Below, one piece after another: positions 8,073 to 15,509 of a stretch of DNA of 64,000 nt. The stretch's first letter is position 1. Each line of letters opens with the position of its first letter. Origin of the DNA: Aliirhizobium smilacinae (GTDB lineage Bacteria; Pseudomonadota; Alphaproteobacteria; Rhizobiales; Rhizobiaceae); the NCBI RefSeq assembly GCF_006335145.1, contig NZ_VDMN01000005.1, forward strand, positions 62,001 through 126,000, given 5' to 3'. Under the pieces are notes generated by a model. That model was not told the DNA's origin. It made no database searches and saw nothing but the letters and a program-made list of their open reading frames with translations. The translations under genes were made by a program, and so were the position numbers.

Positions 8073-8813
8073 ATGCGTTTGAAGGGCAAGACAGCCATCG
8101 TGACGGGCGCCGGCGCCGGTATCGGCGCGGCGACGGCCGAGTTGTTCGGGCGCGAAGGTGCCCGGGTTCTTGTCGTGGATCGGGACGCGTCCGCGGCCGA
8201 GCGAGTCGCCCTGGCGGTCGGTGGTACGGCGATTGCGACGGACGTGTCGGACGAGGCCGCGGTGATGGCGATGGCGAAACGCGCGGCCGAGCTGTTCGGT
8301 GCCGTCGACATCCTCGTCAACAATGCCGGTTATGGTTTTCGTGGTTCGGTGTTGACGACAGAGGCGGCGGATTGGGATGCCCTGATGGCGGTCAACGTCA
8401 AAGGCGTCTTTCTTTGCTCCAAACACGTGATCCCGCTGATGGCCGGGGGCGGGGCGATCGTCAACACCGCATCCAACGTCGCCAATGTCGGGCTTGCCGA
8501 CAGGGCGGCCTATGTCGCGTCGAAGGGGGCGGTCGCAGCCTTGACGCGATCGATGGCTCTCGACCATGCGGGCCAGAAAGTCCGGGTCAACGCCGTCGCG
8601 CCCGGCACGACATGGTCGAGCTATTTCGACAAGATCCTCGAAACCCATCCCGATCCGGACGGTTTCGTCGCGGCCCTCAACGCACGGGCACCGATGAACC
8701 GGGTGGCGCAGCCCCACGAGATTGCCCAGGCGATCCTGTGGCTGGCCAGTGACGAATCCTCTTACGCAACAGGCTCCATCCTCACCGTCGATGGTGGAAT
8801 GACGGCCTGGTAG
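8073..8813 (+). CDS. Short-chain dehydrogenase/reductase (SDR)
   Basis: A 246-residue classical SDR. TGAGAGIG is at 11-18 and NNAG at 83-86. The catalytic residues are Ser134, Tyr147 and Lys151, and the C-terminal GSILTVDGGMTAW is typical of FabG-like members. The ATG at 8073 has AAAGGAG upstream; the longer frame from 8019 would run through the operator. It is transcribed divergently from the acoA-like operon and ends four bases before the convergent B12-protein gene. It differs clearly from the SDR at 1773, so the regulon carries two different alcohol/ketone redox enzymes. Confidence 0.93.
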   Translation: MRLKGKTAIVTGAGAGIGAATAELFGREGARVLVVDRDASAAERVALAVGGTAIATDVSDEAAVMAMAKRAAELFGAVDILVNNAGYGFRGSVLTTEAADWDALMAVNVKGVFLCSKHVIPLMAGGGAIVNTASNVANVGLADRAAYVASKGAVAALTRSMALDHAGQKVRVNAVAPGTTWSSYFDKILETHPDPDGFVAALNARAPMNRVAQPHEIAQAILWLASDESSYATGSILTVDGGMTAW

Positions 8814-8817
8814 ATCT

Positions 8818-10557
8818 TCAAGCAGACGGGATGGTGGTGCGCAGGGCGGCCAGCATCTCGTCGAGATCCGAACAAGGAAAACATCCGGCGGCCGCGAGAT
8901 CGGATCGTACGTCGACCGGCAGGCCGGAATTGGAATCCTTCGGTATCTCGTTCAGGCGGCCGCCCACAAGCAGCGGCAAATCGAGCCCGTGAGAGGCCAT
9001 GACTGCCTTCACGGCTTTCGCATAGGATAGCGCAACGCCATTATACGTGCTGATGGCAATGACGTTTGCGCCGGCATCCTTTGCGCGCCTCACAAGGGTC
9101 TCCGGATCAACCGCGACCCCGGCATCGACGATGTCAGCGCCCAGTCCTTCCAGTGCCTGCTCCACCAGGTATTTGCCGTGCTCGTGCACGTCCGTCGTAC
9201 CGATGCAGACCAGCGGCGTCTTCGGGACCTCCAGCGGAGATTGTCGCCCCACCCACTCGGTGGCCTTGTGATTGAGTTCACGTGCCCATTCGGCATGGAT
9301 GAGCGGCTGCCTTCCGCGCGGCGTCTCGGCGCCCGGCCCGAACAGAAGCTCCAGCCGCTTCGGCCCCATGCGGCGGATGGCGAGCATCAGCGCCGCCGGA
9401 TCCTTCGTATCGACGTCGCGGTCAGCCAGCCCTGCGATGACCGCTGCGGCAAAACGGCGGCCGCCTTCGACGAGCGTCGCTGCCATCGCCTCGATCGTCG
9501 GCCAGTCCAGGATCGGCGCGTAGAAGGGAGCATGGTAGGCAAGGCGATGGGCAAAGGTCTGCGCGTCGATGATCTCGTCGATATCGGGGATGCGCTGGTT
9601 TTCGGTCACCGGCACGGGATTGACGGCATGGCCGGAAGGCCAGCGTCCGAGCGCCAGGATATCGGCCGTCAGGTAGCTGGAAAGGCTGGCGTAATTTCCC
9701 GCCGATGTCGACTGGTAAGCCACCGTGTTGCCGAAGATCATCGTGCCGGGCGCATCATTGATCTGAACAAGGGCGGCATGGAAGGCCACGCGTGACAGCG
9801 GGTCACTGAAATGGTGCCCGTAACAATGCGAGACGCGGGCGCCGATCAGGTCCTCGACGATGTATTTCTCGATCACGACCATGCCGAGCGCGCAGGCCAT
9901 GTCGATGAACAGGCCGGCAAATCCGTCGTCCAGGTTTGAATGTACCAGTATCGTTTCATCCTGCGCCGCGATCAGGCCAAGCGCGGTAACGGTCGCTTCG
10001 GTCGTTGCGACGTCGTCGTCCCAGTAGGGAAGCCGGAAGGTGAAATACTGGCCCAGATTGCCGATCGCCGTCGCGCCTGCGGCAATCGCGGAGCGGGTGT
10101 TTTCGACCGCGCCGGGAAGCCCGAGCATGAAATCGCCGAAATGCGCCGCGGCCGGCGCGGCATTGGTGATCCGGGCGAAATCCTCCGGTCCGCCCAGCAC
10201 GATGCCGGTTCCGCGTGAAGCCTTGGCCCGCATGGCTTCCGGATAACCCATCGACCAGTCCAGCGTGATGCCGAACCGATCGACCGTCACACCCGATCTT
10301 GCGCAGGTTGCATGAACGGTGCGGATGGCATCGATCGTGCGGTTGACGTCTCGAAACCCGATATGCGCATGCTGCATCACCCGCCCTTCGGCGGCGCAGC
10401 GCGTCTTCCACGCAGCTTCCGAACCAACGCCTTTCTCCGACAGAAACAGGCATGTCCCGAGCCGCCATTGGCGCGCCATGTCGCGACCTGCCTGCAGCAG
10501 GTCGCGAGCGGCAGAGAGGCGAGGATCGGTCAGTTCGGGTGTTGGGGCTTCTGTCAT
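8818..10557 (-). CDS. Cobalamin-binding mutase-like protein (glutamate-mutase-like catalytic part fused to B12 domain)
   Basis: A 579-residue protein. The C-terminal about 130 residues are a B12-binding Rossmann domain with the DxHxxG motif at Asp456-x-His458-x-x-Gly461 (the His that replaces the lower axial ligand). They also contain ISTYNG and the GG pair at 532-533. The first about 430 residues look like a catalytic barrel resembling glutamate/methylaspartate mutase epsilon chains (GHAVNPVPVTENQRIP and nearby). Those enzymes normally keep catalytic and B12 chains separate. The family would predict adenosylcobalamin radical rearrangement of an amino or carboxylic acid. It is the last gene of the operon from 14404 and overlaps the hydrolase gene by four bases. 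The exact reaction is unknown. Confidence 0.75.
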   Translation of the reverse strand: MTEAPTPELTDPRLSAARDLLQAGRDMARQWRLGTCLFLSEKGVGSEAAWKTRCAAEGRVMQHAHIGFRDVNRTIDAIRTVHATCARSGVTVDRFGITLDWSMGYPEAMRAKASRGTGIVLGGPEDFARITNAAPAAAHFGDFMLGLPGAVENTRSAIAAGATAIGNLGQYFTFRLPYWDDDVATTEATVTALGLIAAQDETILVHSNLDDGFAGLFIDMACALGMVVIEKYIVEDLIGARVSHCYGHHFSDPLSRVAFHAALVQINDAPGTMIFGNTVAYQSTSAGNYASLSSYLTADILALGRWPSGHAVNPVPVTENQRIPDIDEIIDAQTFAHRLAYHAPFYAPILDWPTIEAMAATLVEGGRRFAAAVIAGLADRDVDTKDPAALMLAIRRMGPKRLELLFGPGAETPRGRQPLIHAEWARELNHKATEWVGRQSPLEVPKTPLVCIGTTDVHEHGKYLVEQALEGLGADIVDAGVAVDPETLVRRAKDAGANVIAISTYNGVALSYAKAVKAVMASHGLDLPLLVGGRLNEIPKDSNSGLPVDVRSDLAAAGCFPCSDLDEMLAALRTTIPSA

Positions 10558-11351
10558 GTCGAGACTTTTTCGATGAAAAGGCGAATGGATTCGGTGAATT
10601 GCCGCGGTCGGTCTTTCGGATGGAAATGTGCACCGGTGAGCTTGGTCATGTGCGAACCAGGGATCGCGTCCGCGATCGCCTGCGACAGCGCCGGTGGCGT
10701 CAGGATATCGGCATCGGCGGTGATGACGTGAACCGGACGGTCGATCCGCCGAAGATCGTCCAGCCGGTCATGGTCGAGCAGCATGCGCACCCGGTCGGCA
10801 GTGACGTTGAGTGGCGCCAGGGCGGTCGTCGCCGCCCTTACCGCAGCTTCGAATCGGTCCTTGTGGTCGTCGAGATAGGATGCTTCGTGGCCGAAGATAT
10901 GGGTCAGCCGTTGGTAGGCCTCCGGCAGGCCACCTTCCAGAAGTTCTGCGCGCGCGATGAAGAGACTGCGGAAGCGTTCGTCTGCCCGTGCCCATGAACT
11001 GCTGATCGTGAAGCTTGAGCCGATACCCGGATGGTCGAGCGCCAGCGTCTGCGCGATCGCGCCGCCGGTCGAATGACCAACGATGTGAACGGCCTCCCCC
11101 TGTAATGCGGCGATGGCAGCGCAATCGGCCGATATCCGGGCGATCGAATAACCTCCTTCCGGCCTGTCGCTTCGACCCGCGCCGCGGTGATCGACAACCG
11201 TCAGACGGAAAGTTCCCAGAAGTTCGTCGACCACTCCGCCCCAGAAACGGCCATCGCCGCCGAGGCCGGGAATAAGCATCACCCGCGGCCCCTGGTCACC
11301 GAAGGTCTCGTAGTGGATACGGCAGCCATCAGGCGCGACGAAAAAAGCCAC
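10554..11351 (-). CDS. Alpha/beta hydrolase
   Basis: A 265-residue alpha/beta-hydrolase-fold enzyme. The oxyanion segment LIPGLGGDGRFWGG is followed by the nucleophile Ser94 in GHSTGG. A late Asp lies in VITADADILTP and the catalytic His in LTGAHFHP. It would hydrolyse an ester, lactone, thioester or C-C bond (3-oxoadipate-lactonase-like layout). It begins at a GTG that overlaps the stop of the aspartate-dehydrogenase-like gene, and its own end overlaps the B12 protein start (ATGA). The three genes are therefore tightly coupled. Confidence 0.88.
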   Translation of the reverse strand: MAFFVAPDGCRIHYETFGDQGPRVMLIPGLGGDGRFWGGVVDELLGTFRLTVVDHRGAGRSDRPEGGYSIARISADCAAIAALQGEAVHIVGHSTGGAIAQTLALDHPGIGSSFTISSSWARADERFRSLFIARAELLEGGLPEAYQRLTHIFGHEASYLDDHKDRFEAAVRAATTALAPLNVTADRVRMLLDHDRLDDLRRIDRPVHVITADADILTPPALSQAIADAIPGSHMTKLTGAHFHPKDRPRQFTESIRLFIEKVST

Positions 11352-12142
11352 TAGAGTTTCCTTCCGATGTCGAGAATATCGCGTGCAGCCGCTGCCAGAC
11401 TGAGACCGGTGACGGCGGATGTCTTGGGATTGTCGGGCGACGGCGCATTGTTGAAGCGGAACTGTGCGTTGCCGGCGGCGCTATCGATTTCGATCTCGTG
11501 AATGTTGCCATCAATGTCCGGATCGGCAATGACCGTGACCGAAATCTCGGCGGGATGAGCGATAAGGGCTGCGGTGAAGGCGGCATTCGTATTTTTGGGA
11601 TAAAGCCTTGCCGCTTCCGCAGGGCTGCCCGTAAACAGCACGACCTGCTCGGTGATGTTCGAACGGCCAAGCGCTTCCAGTTCAGTGCGCCAGGCCGCTA
11701 CCGGCTTTCTCAGCCGGTAGCGGATCTTCGCGTCGGGAAGGCTAGATACCGCTGCAAGATAATCGAGACCGCCGATCGCACCCGAGGGAATGACAAGCCG
11801 TGCGCCGGATGCCTGTCGGGCGTCCGCGATCGCGCGGGCGGTATCCTCGTCTGCAAGCGCTCCGACTGAGGCGACCACAACCGGGATGCCGGCAAGCAGA
11901 ATGTCCGGCACATAGGCCGTGACGCTCGGCTGGCCGGCTGCCTCGATGACGGCCTGCGGGTGTTCCGCAATCAGCTGGTCGAGGCGCCGTACTATCTTTA
12001 CGGACGTCGGCGGCCTTGCGGTCGACCCATCGCGAAGCAGCACGACCCATCGGATCGTCTGCGCCTCGAATGCTGCAACGACCTGCCTGGCCAGCGCACC
12101 GAAGCCGATCAATCCAATGGTAACGGGCTCGACCGATGCCAT
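11351..12142 (-). CDS. Aspartate dehydrogenase family protein
   Basis: A 263-residue NAD(P)-dependent amino-acid dehydrogenase. The N-terminal Rossmann motif is IGFGALARQV. The AspDH-family blocks IPSGAIGGLDYL, YPKNTNAAF and NPKTSAVTGLSLAAA are present. Known members convert L-aspartate to iminoaspartate/oxaloacetate or feed NAD synthesis. Here the partners are a B12 mutase-like protein and a flavin dehydrogenase, not nadA/nadC. A catabolic role on aspartate or a substituted aspartate is therefore likely, though inferred. It starts five bases after the cupin stop. Confidence 0.85.
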   Translation of the reverse strand: MASVEPVTIGLIGFGALARQVVAAFEAQTIRWVVLLRDGSTARPPTSVKIVRRLDQLIAEHPQAVIEAAGQPSVTAYVPDILLAGIPVVVASVGALADEDTARAIADARQASGARLVIPSGAIGGLDYLAAVSSLPDAKIRYRLRKPVAAWRTELEALGRSNITEQVVLFTGSPAEAARLYPKNTNAAFTAALIAHPAEISVTVIADPDIDGNIHEIEIDSAAGNAQFRFNNAPSPDNPKTSAVTGLSLAAAARDILDIGRKL

Positions 12143-12147
12143 GGCGA

Positions 12148-12681
12148 TCAGCTCTGCTTCAGGGGGTCGAACTTGTCTTTCAGGTCCGTGCCGAAAACCG
12201 TATGTCGCTCGATTTCCAGCACGTTTTCCGGACGTGGGAAATTCGAGGGGACACGGTCGCCGGGTTTGCGCGGCTTGCCGATCTGGCGGAAGAAGTCCTC
12301 AAGGCCGTTCGGCACGATGAGCCAGACCCAGCGCAGCCGGGTGTCGCCGTCATTGATGAACATGTGCCGGACATTTTTGGGAAGGAAAATCGCGGTGTCC
12401 GGCGCCAGCGGGAATTCCTTCCCGTCGATCACGGCGCGGCCATGGCCTTCGATCACGTAGACCGCTTCTTCGTTGCGATCATGCGTGTGTTCGCGGACGT
12501 AACCGCCCGGTGCCACAGACTGCGTTCCCATCCCGAACGGAGATTCCATCGGAACGATGTGCGGCGCCAGCGCCACGTCGACATGGCCGTTGGCAGGCAC
12601 GGGTTGCCAATAGCTCTCCCGTTCATCCGGGCCGGATACGTGAACACCGGCGGGCGTGTCGGATTTTGCAACGTCTTCCAT
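12148..12681 (-). CDS. Cupin domain protein
   Basis: A 177-residue single-domain cupin. Motif 1 gives metal ligands His65, His67 and Glu71 or Glu72 (PGGYVREHTHDRNEEAV). Motif 2 gives His106 and Asn110 in PKNVRHMFIN. Such proteins may be isomerases, dioxygenases or decarboxylases, or metal-binding accessory proteins; sequence alone does not decide. A GAGGGAACGAG ribosome site precedes the ATG. It lies between the FAD enzyme and the aspartate-dehydrogenase-like gene in the operon controlled from the operator at 14466. About 120 non-coding bases separate it from the FAD gene. Confidence 0.85.
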   Translation of the reverse strand: MEDVAKSDTPAGVHVSGPDERESYWQPVPANGHVDVALAPHIVPMESPFGMGTQSVAPGGYVREHTHDRNEEAVYVIEGHGRAVIDGKEFPLAPDTAIFLPKNVRHMFINDGDTRLRWVWLIVPNGLEDFFRQIGKPRKPGDRVPSNFPRPENVLEIERHTVFGTDLKDKFDPLKQS

Positions 12682-12802
12682 TCTCGTTCCCTCTCGTTAT
12701 GGCGTGGCAGGAAGCCTGCGACGCTTCAAGATTCTCGTTTCATGCACTGGCATATCAGGCCAGGAAAGGCGCAAGGCCGGCCCTGACATCGAAATACGCG
12801 AC

Positions 12803-14404
12803 CTACTGGTTCTGCTTCAGGATCGTTTCGGCCGAGATGAACCCCCATGTCAGGTTCGGGCCGAGCGTCGTGCCGGCACCGACGGCCCTGGTGCCGATCG
12901 GATTGGCCATCGCCAGACCCGCGGCATAGAGCCCCGGAATGATCGAGCCGTCCTGCCGCAGAACCTGGGCGAATTCATTGGTGCGCGCGCCGCCTTTGGT
13001 GCCGATGATCGAGCGGTTGACCGAAAGGCCGACATAAGGCGCCTCGTCGATCGGGTAGAGCCGAACCTTGCCGCCATCCTTCTTGCGCTCCCAGGCCGGT
13101 TCGCCCCGATGGAAATCGTCATCGGCGCCTTTGGCGCAGAAGGAGTTCCAGCGGTCGATCGATGCTTTAAGCTCCGCTGCCGGCAAGCCGAGCTTGGCAG
13201 CGAGCTCTTCAATCGTATTGGCTTTTTTTACCCAGTCGCGCTCGTAAGAGGCATACCAGCGGAAGGGGAAGGAGGATTCCAGGAAACGATGATCGCCGAC
13301 CAGATAGCAGGGCAGATTCACCGGCGCGCCATCGGCATCGCGGGCATCGAGCGCCTCGCCGATGTTGAAATGCGCCTCGCTAACGAACCGCTTGGCATTG
13401 CGGTTGACGACGATGGAATGCGGCTCGTAGAGAAAGTTGATCGGCAATCCGTAGCGCTTTCCCTCATAACGCGTTGGCAGGCAGACATAGACATTCGCCT
13501 GGTCCATGTTGTCGAGATGCGCGCCGACGGCTTCCGCCATTTTCTGGCCGTCGCCTTCGTTGCTCATCGGCGTTCCGATGCGGTCGAGCGGGCCGGGGAA
13601 ATGACGCTCCCGCATTTCCTTGTTCCACTCGAAACCGCCGGAAGCGATTACCACGCCGCGACGTGCGGAAATGGTTTCGCGCCGCCCCGAGCTCTCGATC
13701 TCGACGCCGGTGATGCGACCACTGTCGTCCTGCACCAGTCCGACGGCCCGAGTCTCGAGCCGGAATGTCACGCCGGCATCGAGGCAGCCCTTGATCAGGC
13801 CGGTCATCAGCGCTGTGCCCTGGGCGCCTGCATTGTTCAGCCAGCGCCAGAAGAGCTTCGGCCACATCTTGAAAATGGCGTAAAACGGACGATGGTAGAG
13901 GTCCAGATCGACATTTTCCTGATAGGTGAAGACATGCGGCAGGGTGGATCGCCGTATCTTGCCGGCATATTTGCCGACCAGTCGCCTGCTTAAGGGCATG
14001 GGCGACAACATGCGCCCGTATTTCTTTCCGCCGGATGCTTCAACATAGGGGTCGGGCTCGTCGATCAGCCGAAAATCGATCGGCGTATTGTCGGAGAGAA
14101 ACTTCAACATGGTCGGTGCGTTTTCGACAAAGGCACGATGGCGGGTGCCTTCCCTGTCTGCCCAATCCGCCGGCTGCACGGCACGCAGATAATCGAGTGC
14201 TTCCTGCTTGCTGTCGGATACGCCTTCCGCTGCCGCGATGTGGTTTGCCGGGATCCAGACGCCGGATCCGGACATTGCCGAGGTTCCGCCGAGCTTTGCA
14301 CTCTTCTCTATCGCGAGGACACGAAGCCCACCCTTTGCAGAACGTAGCGCTGCCGAGCATGCCGCTGATCCTGTTCCGATGACGATGACGTCAAACCCGT
14401 CCAT
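12803..14404 (-). CDS. FAD-dependent dehydrogenase (fumarate reductase / ketosteroid dehydrogenase superfamily)
   Basis: A 533-residue flavoprotein. The N-terminal dinucleotide motif is DVIVIGTGSAACSAALRSAK, followed by KLGGTSAMSGSGVWIP. The C-terminal FAD-closing segment is GLYAAGLAMANPIGTRAVGAG. The layout matches 3-ketosteroid-delta1-dehydrogenase/fumarate-reductase-like enzymes, which introduce or reduce an alpha,beta double bond. I use the ATG at 14404 with AGGGGA just upstream; the in-frame ATG at 14428 lacks such a site. It leads the second leftward operon, with the TGTCGACA operator about 60 bases upstream. Confidence 0.9.
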   Translation of the reverse strand: MDGFDVIVIGTGSAACSAALRSAKGGLRVLAIEKSAKLGGTSAMSGSGVWIPANHIAAAEGVSDSKQEALDYLRAVQPADWADREGTRHRAFVENAPTMLKFLSDNTPIDFRLIDEPDPYVEASGGKKYGRMLSPMPLSRRLVGKYAGKIRRSTLPHVFTYQENVDLDLYHRPFYAIFKMWPKLFWRWLNNAGAQGTALMTGLIKGCLDAGVTFRLETRAVGLVQDDSGRITGVEIESSGRRETISARRGVVIASGGFEWNKEMRERHFPGPLDRIGTPMSNEGDGQKMAEAVGAHLDNMDQANVYVCLPTRYEGKRYGLPINFLYEPHSIVVNRNAKRFVSEAHFNIGEALDARDADGAPVNLPCYLVGDHRFLESSFPFRWYASYERDWVKKANTIEELAAKLGLPAAELKASIDRWNSFCAKGADDDFHRGEPAWERKKDGGKVRLYPIDEAPYVGLSVNRSIIGTKGGARTNEFAQVLRQDGSIIPGLYAAGLAMANPIGTRAVGAGTTLGPNLTWGFISAETILKQNQ

Positions 14405-14463
14405 TCTGTTCCCCTGATCTGATTGCATTCAATATAGATCAGCAAAATCGTATCTGTCTACCA

Positions 14464-14478
14464 ATGTGTCGACACTTT
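14464..14478. promoter_or_regulatory. Putative GntR operator, site 4
   Basis: The GTGTCGACAC core is at 14466-14475, in a 15-bp partial palindrome upstream of the FAD-dehydrogenase operon. It is identical in its 10-bp core to the sites at 90 and 8008. Confidence 0.6.
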
Positions 14479-14712
14479 GTGAGAAGATATCTGTCGTGCT
14501 GCCGCGGGTCCTTTCGTGGGAGGACGTGTCCGATAAGCATGAGAAAATGCGAGTTGATAGCCGCTCATTTGGACGTTCTGCGGTTTAACTCATTGATCAA
14601 AGATCCGAGTTTGGACGAGCCGAACATAGTGGCAGTAAAATCTCGACTTTAGTCCTACAAATGTGGAGATCATAGGCTCTCCATGTGGGTATGCTCCTAC
14701 ATGGAGACTCGT

Positions 14713-14966
14713 ATGGGCACTATCAGCTTAACCAGCTGCAAAATGAACCACGATGTCAGCACAGCGAAAAGGCCTCCGAGGCGGGGCCTGTCGTTATTAC
14801 AGATCGAGGCAGACCGCCGCATGTCCTTATGACATACGGCGATTTTGAGCGCCTGATCGGCAAACATCACAATCTTGTCGACGCGCTCTCCATGCCTGGT
14901 TTATCGAATATCGATTTTGATCCACCTCGGCTGGTAATCACCAGCCGCGAGATCGATTCTTCTTGA
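14713..14966 (+). pseudogene. Phd/VapB-type antitoxin, frameshifted
   Basis: The frame from ATG 14713 gives MGTISLTSCKMNHDVSTAK, a typical Phd/YefM N-terminus. It then loses frame at the AAAA run 14767-14770, where one further A would be needed. The next frame continues perfectly as KASEAGPVVITDRGRPPHVL...RLVITSREIDSS to the stop at 14966. A start at 14685 could still make the C-terminal part, with an unrelated leader. The gene overlaps the toxin remnant that follows, as expected for a VapBC-type operon. Confidence 0.75.
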
Positions 14967-15217
14967 AATATTTGCTCGACACAAACGTCGTCTCCAAGCT
15001 GCGTAAAGCTGATCCGAATGTTACTAACTGGATAAGCGCTCAAGACTCCCGCGACCTGTTTATTTCCGCCATAGCATTTTAGAGCTTGAGCGCTGGATAC
15101 TCAGCATCCATCGACGGCGACGTAGCGGCACTGGTTCACGGGCTACTAGTTGTCACACGCAATACTCACGACTTCCTGGGAACCGGCGTTATCTTTCTAG
15201 ACCCGTGGCAAGATTGA
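14963..15217 (+). pseudogene. VapC-type PIN-domain toxin, truncated and frameshifted
   Basis: The frame from TTG 14963 reads LKYLLDTNVVSKLRK, the PIN-domain start with its first acidic residue, and continues to ISAIAF before a stop at 15080. Shifting one base restores LLELERWIL, the usual following segment. The middle of the domain is then missing. The C-terminal end VVTRNTHDFLGTGVIFLDPW is clear up to 15217. Roughly half the PIN domain is deleted, so no active nuclease is expected. Confidence 0.75.
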
Positions 15218-15509
15218 GGACTTTCAAAACCGTTTGCGAGGCAGTTGTCCGCGAAAATCCAATATCAAAGTACATTGAGCTCTTTCGAAAGGTAAGGATC
15301 GGCGGTTCACATCCCACTCAAAAGCGTAAGAAATCACGGGCTCGCAATGACGCTGAGCCAGCTCCTCGCGTAGTTCGCTTAACGGGCTCAGGCTTAAGCC
15401 AAAAGGTCCGGAGGTGTTTTTTCCTCACTAGAGAAGCTTACCCAAAGCGCCAACGAAGTACGCGTTAGTCTCGATCCGGCGTGCCTTCGAAGTGGGATCG
15501 CCCAGGACA
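15218..15509. other. Intergenic, no gene recognised
   Basis: About 290 bases between the toxin remnant and the end of the ABC-F gene. Short open frames here have no family features, and I see no convincing gene or terminator. Confidence 0.4.

Noticed and set aside
15205-15468. An 87-codon plus frame after the toxin remnant
   Set aside because: It has no ribosome site or recognisable family, and its low-complexity basic composition suggests it is spurious.
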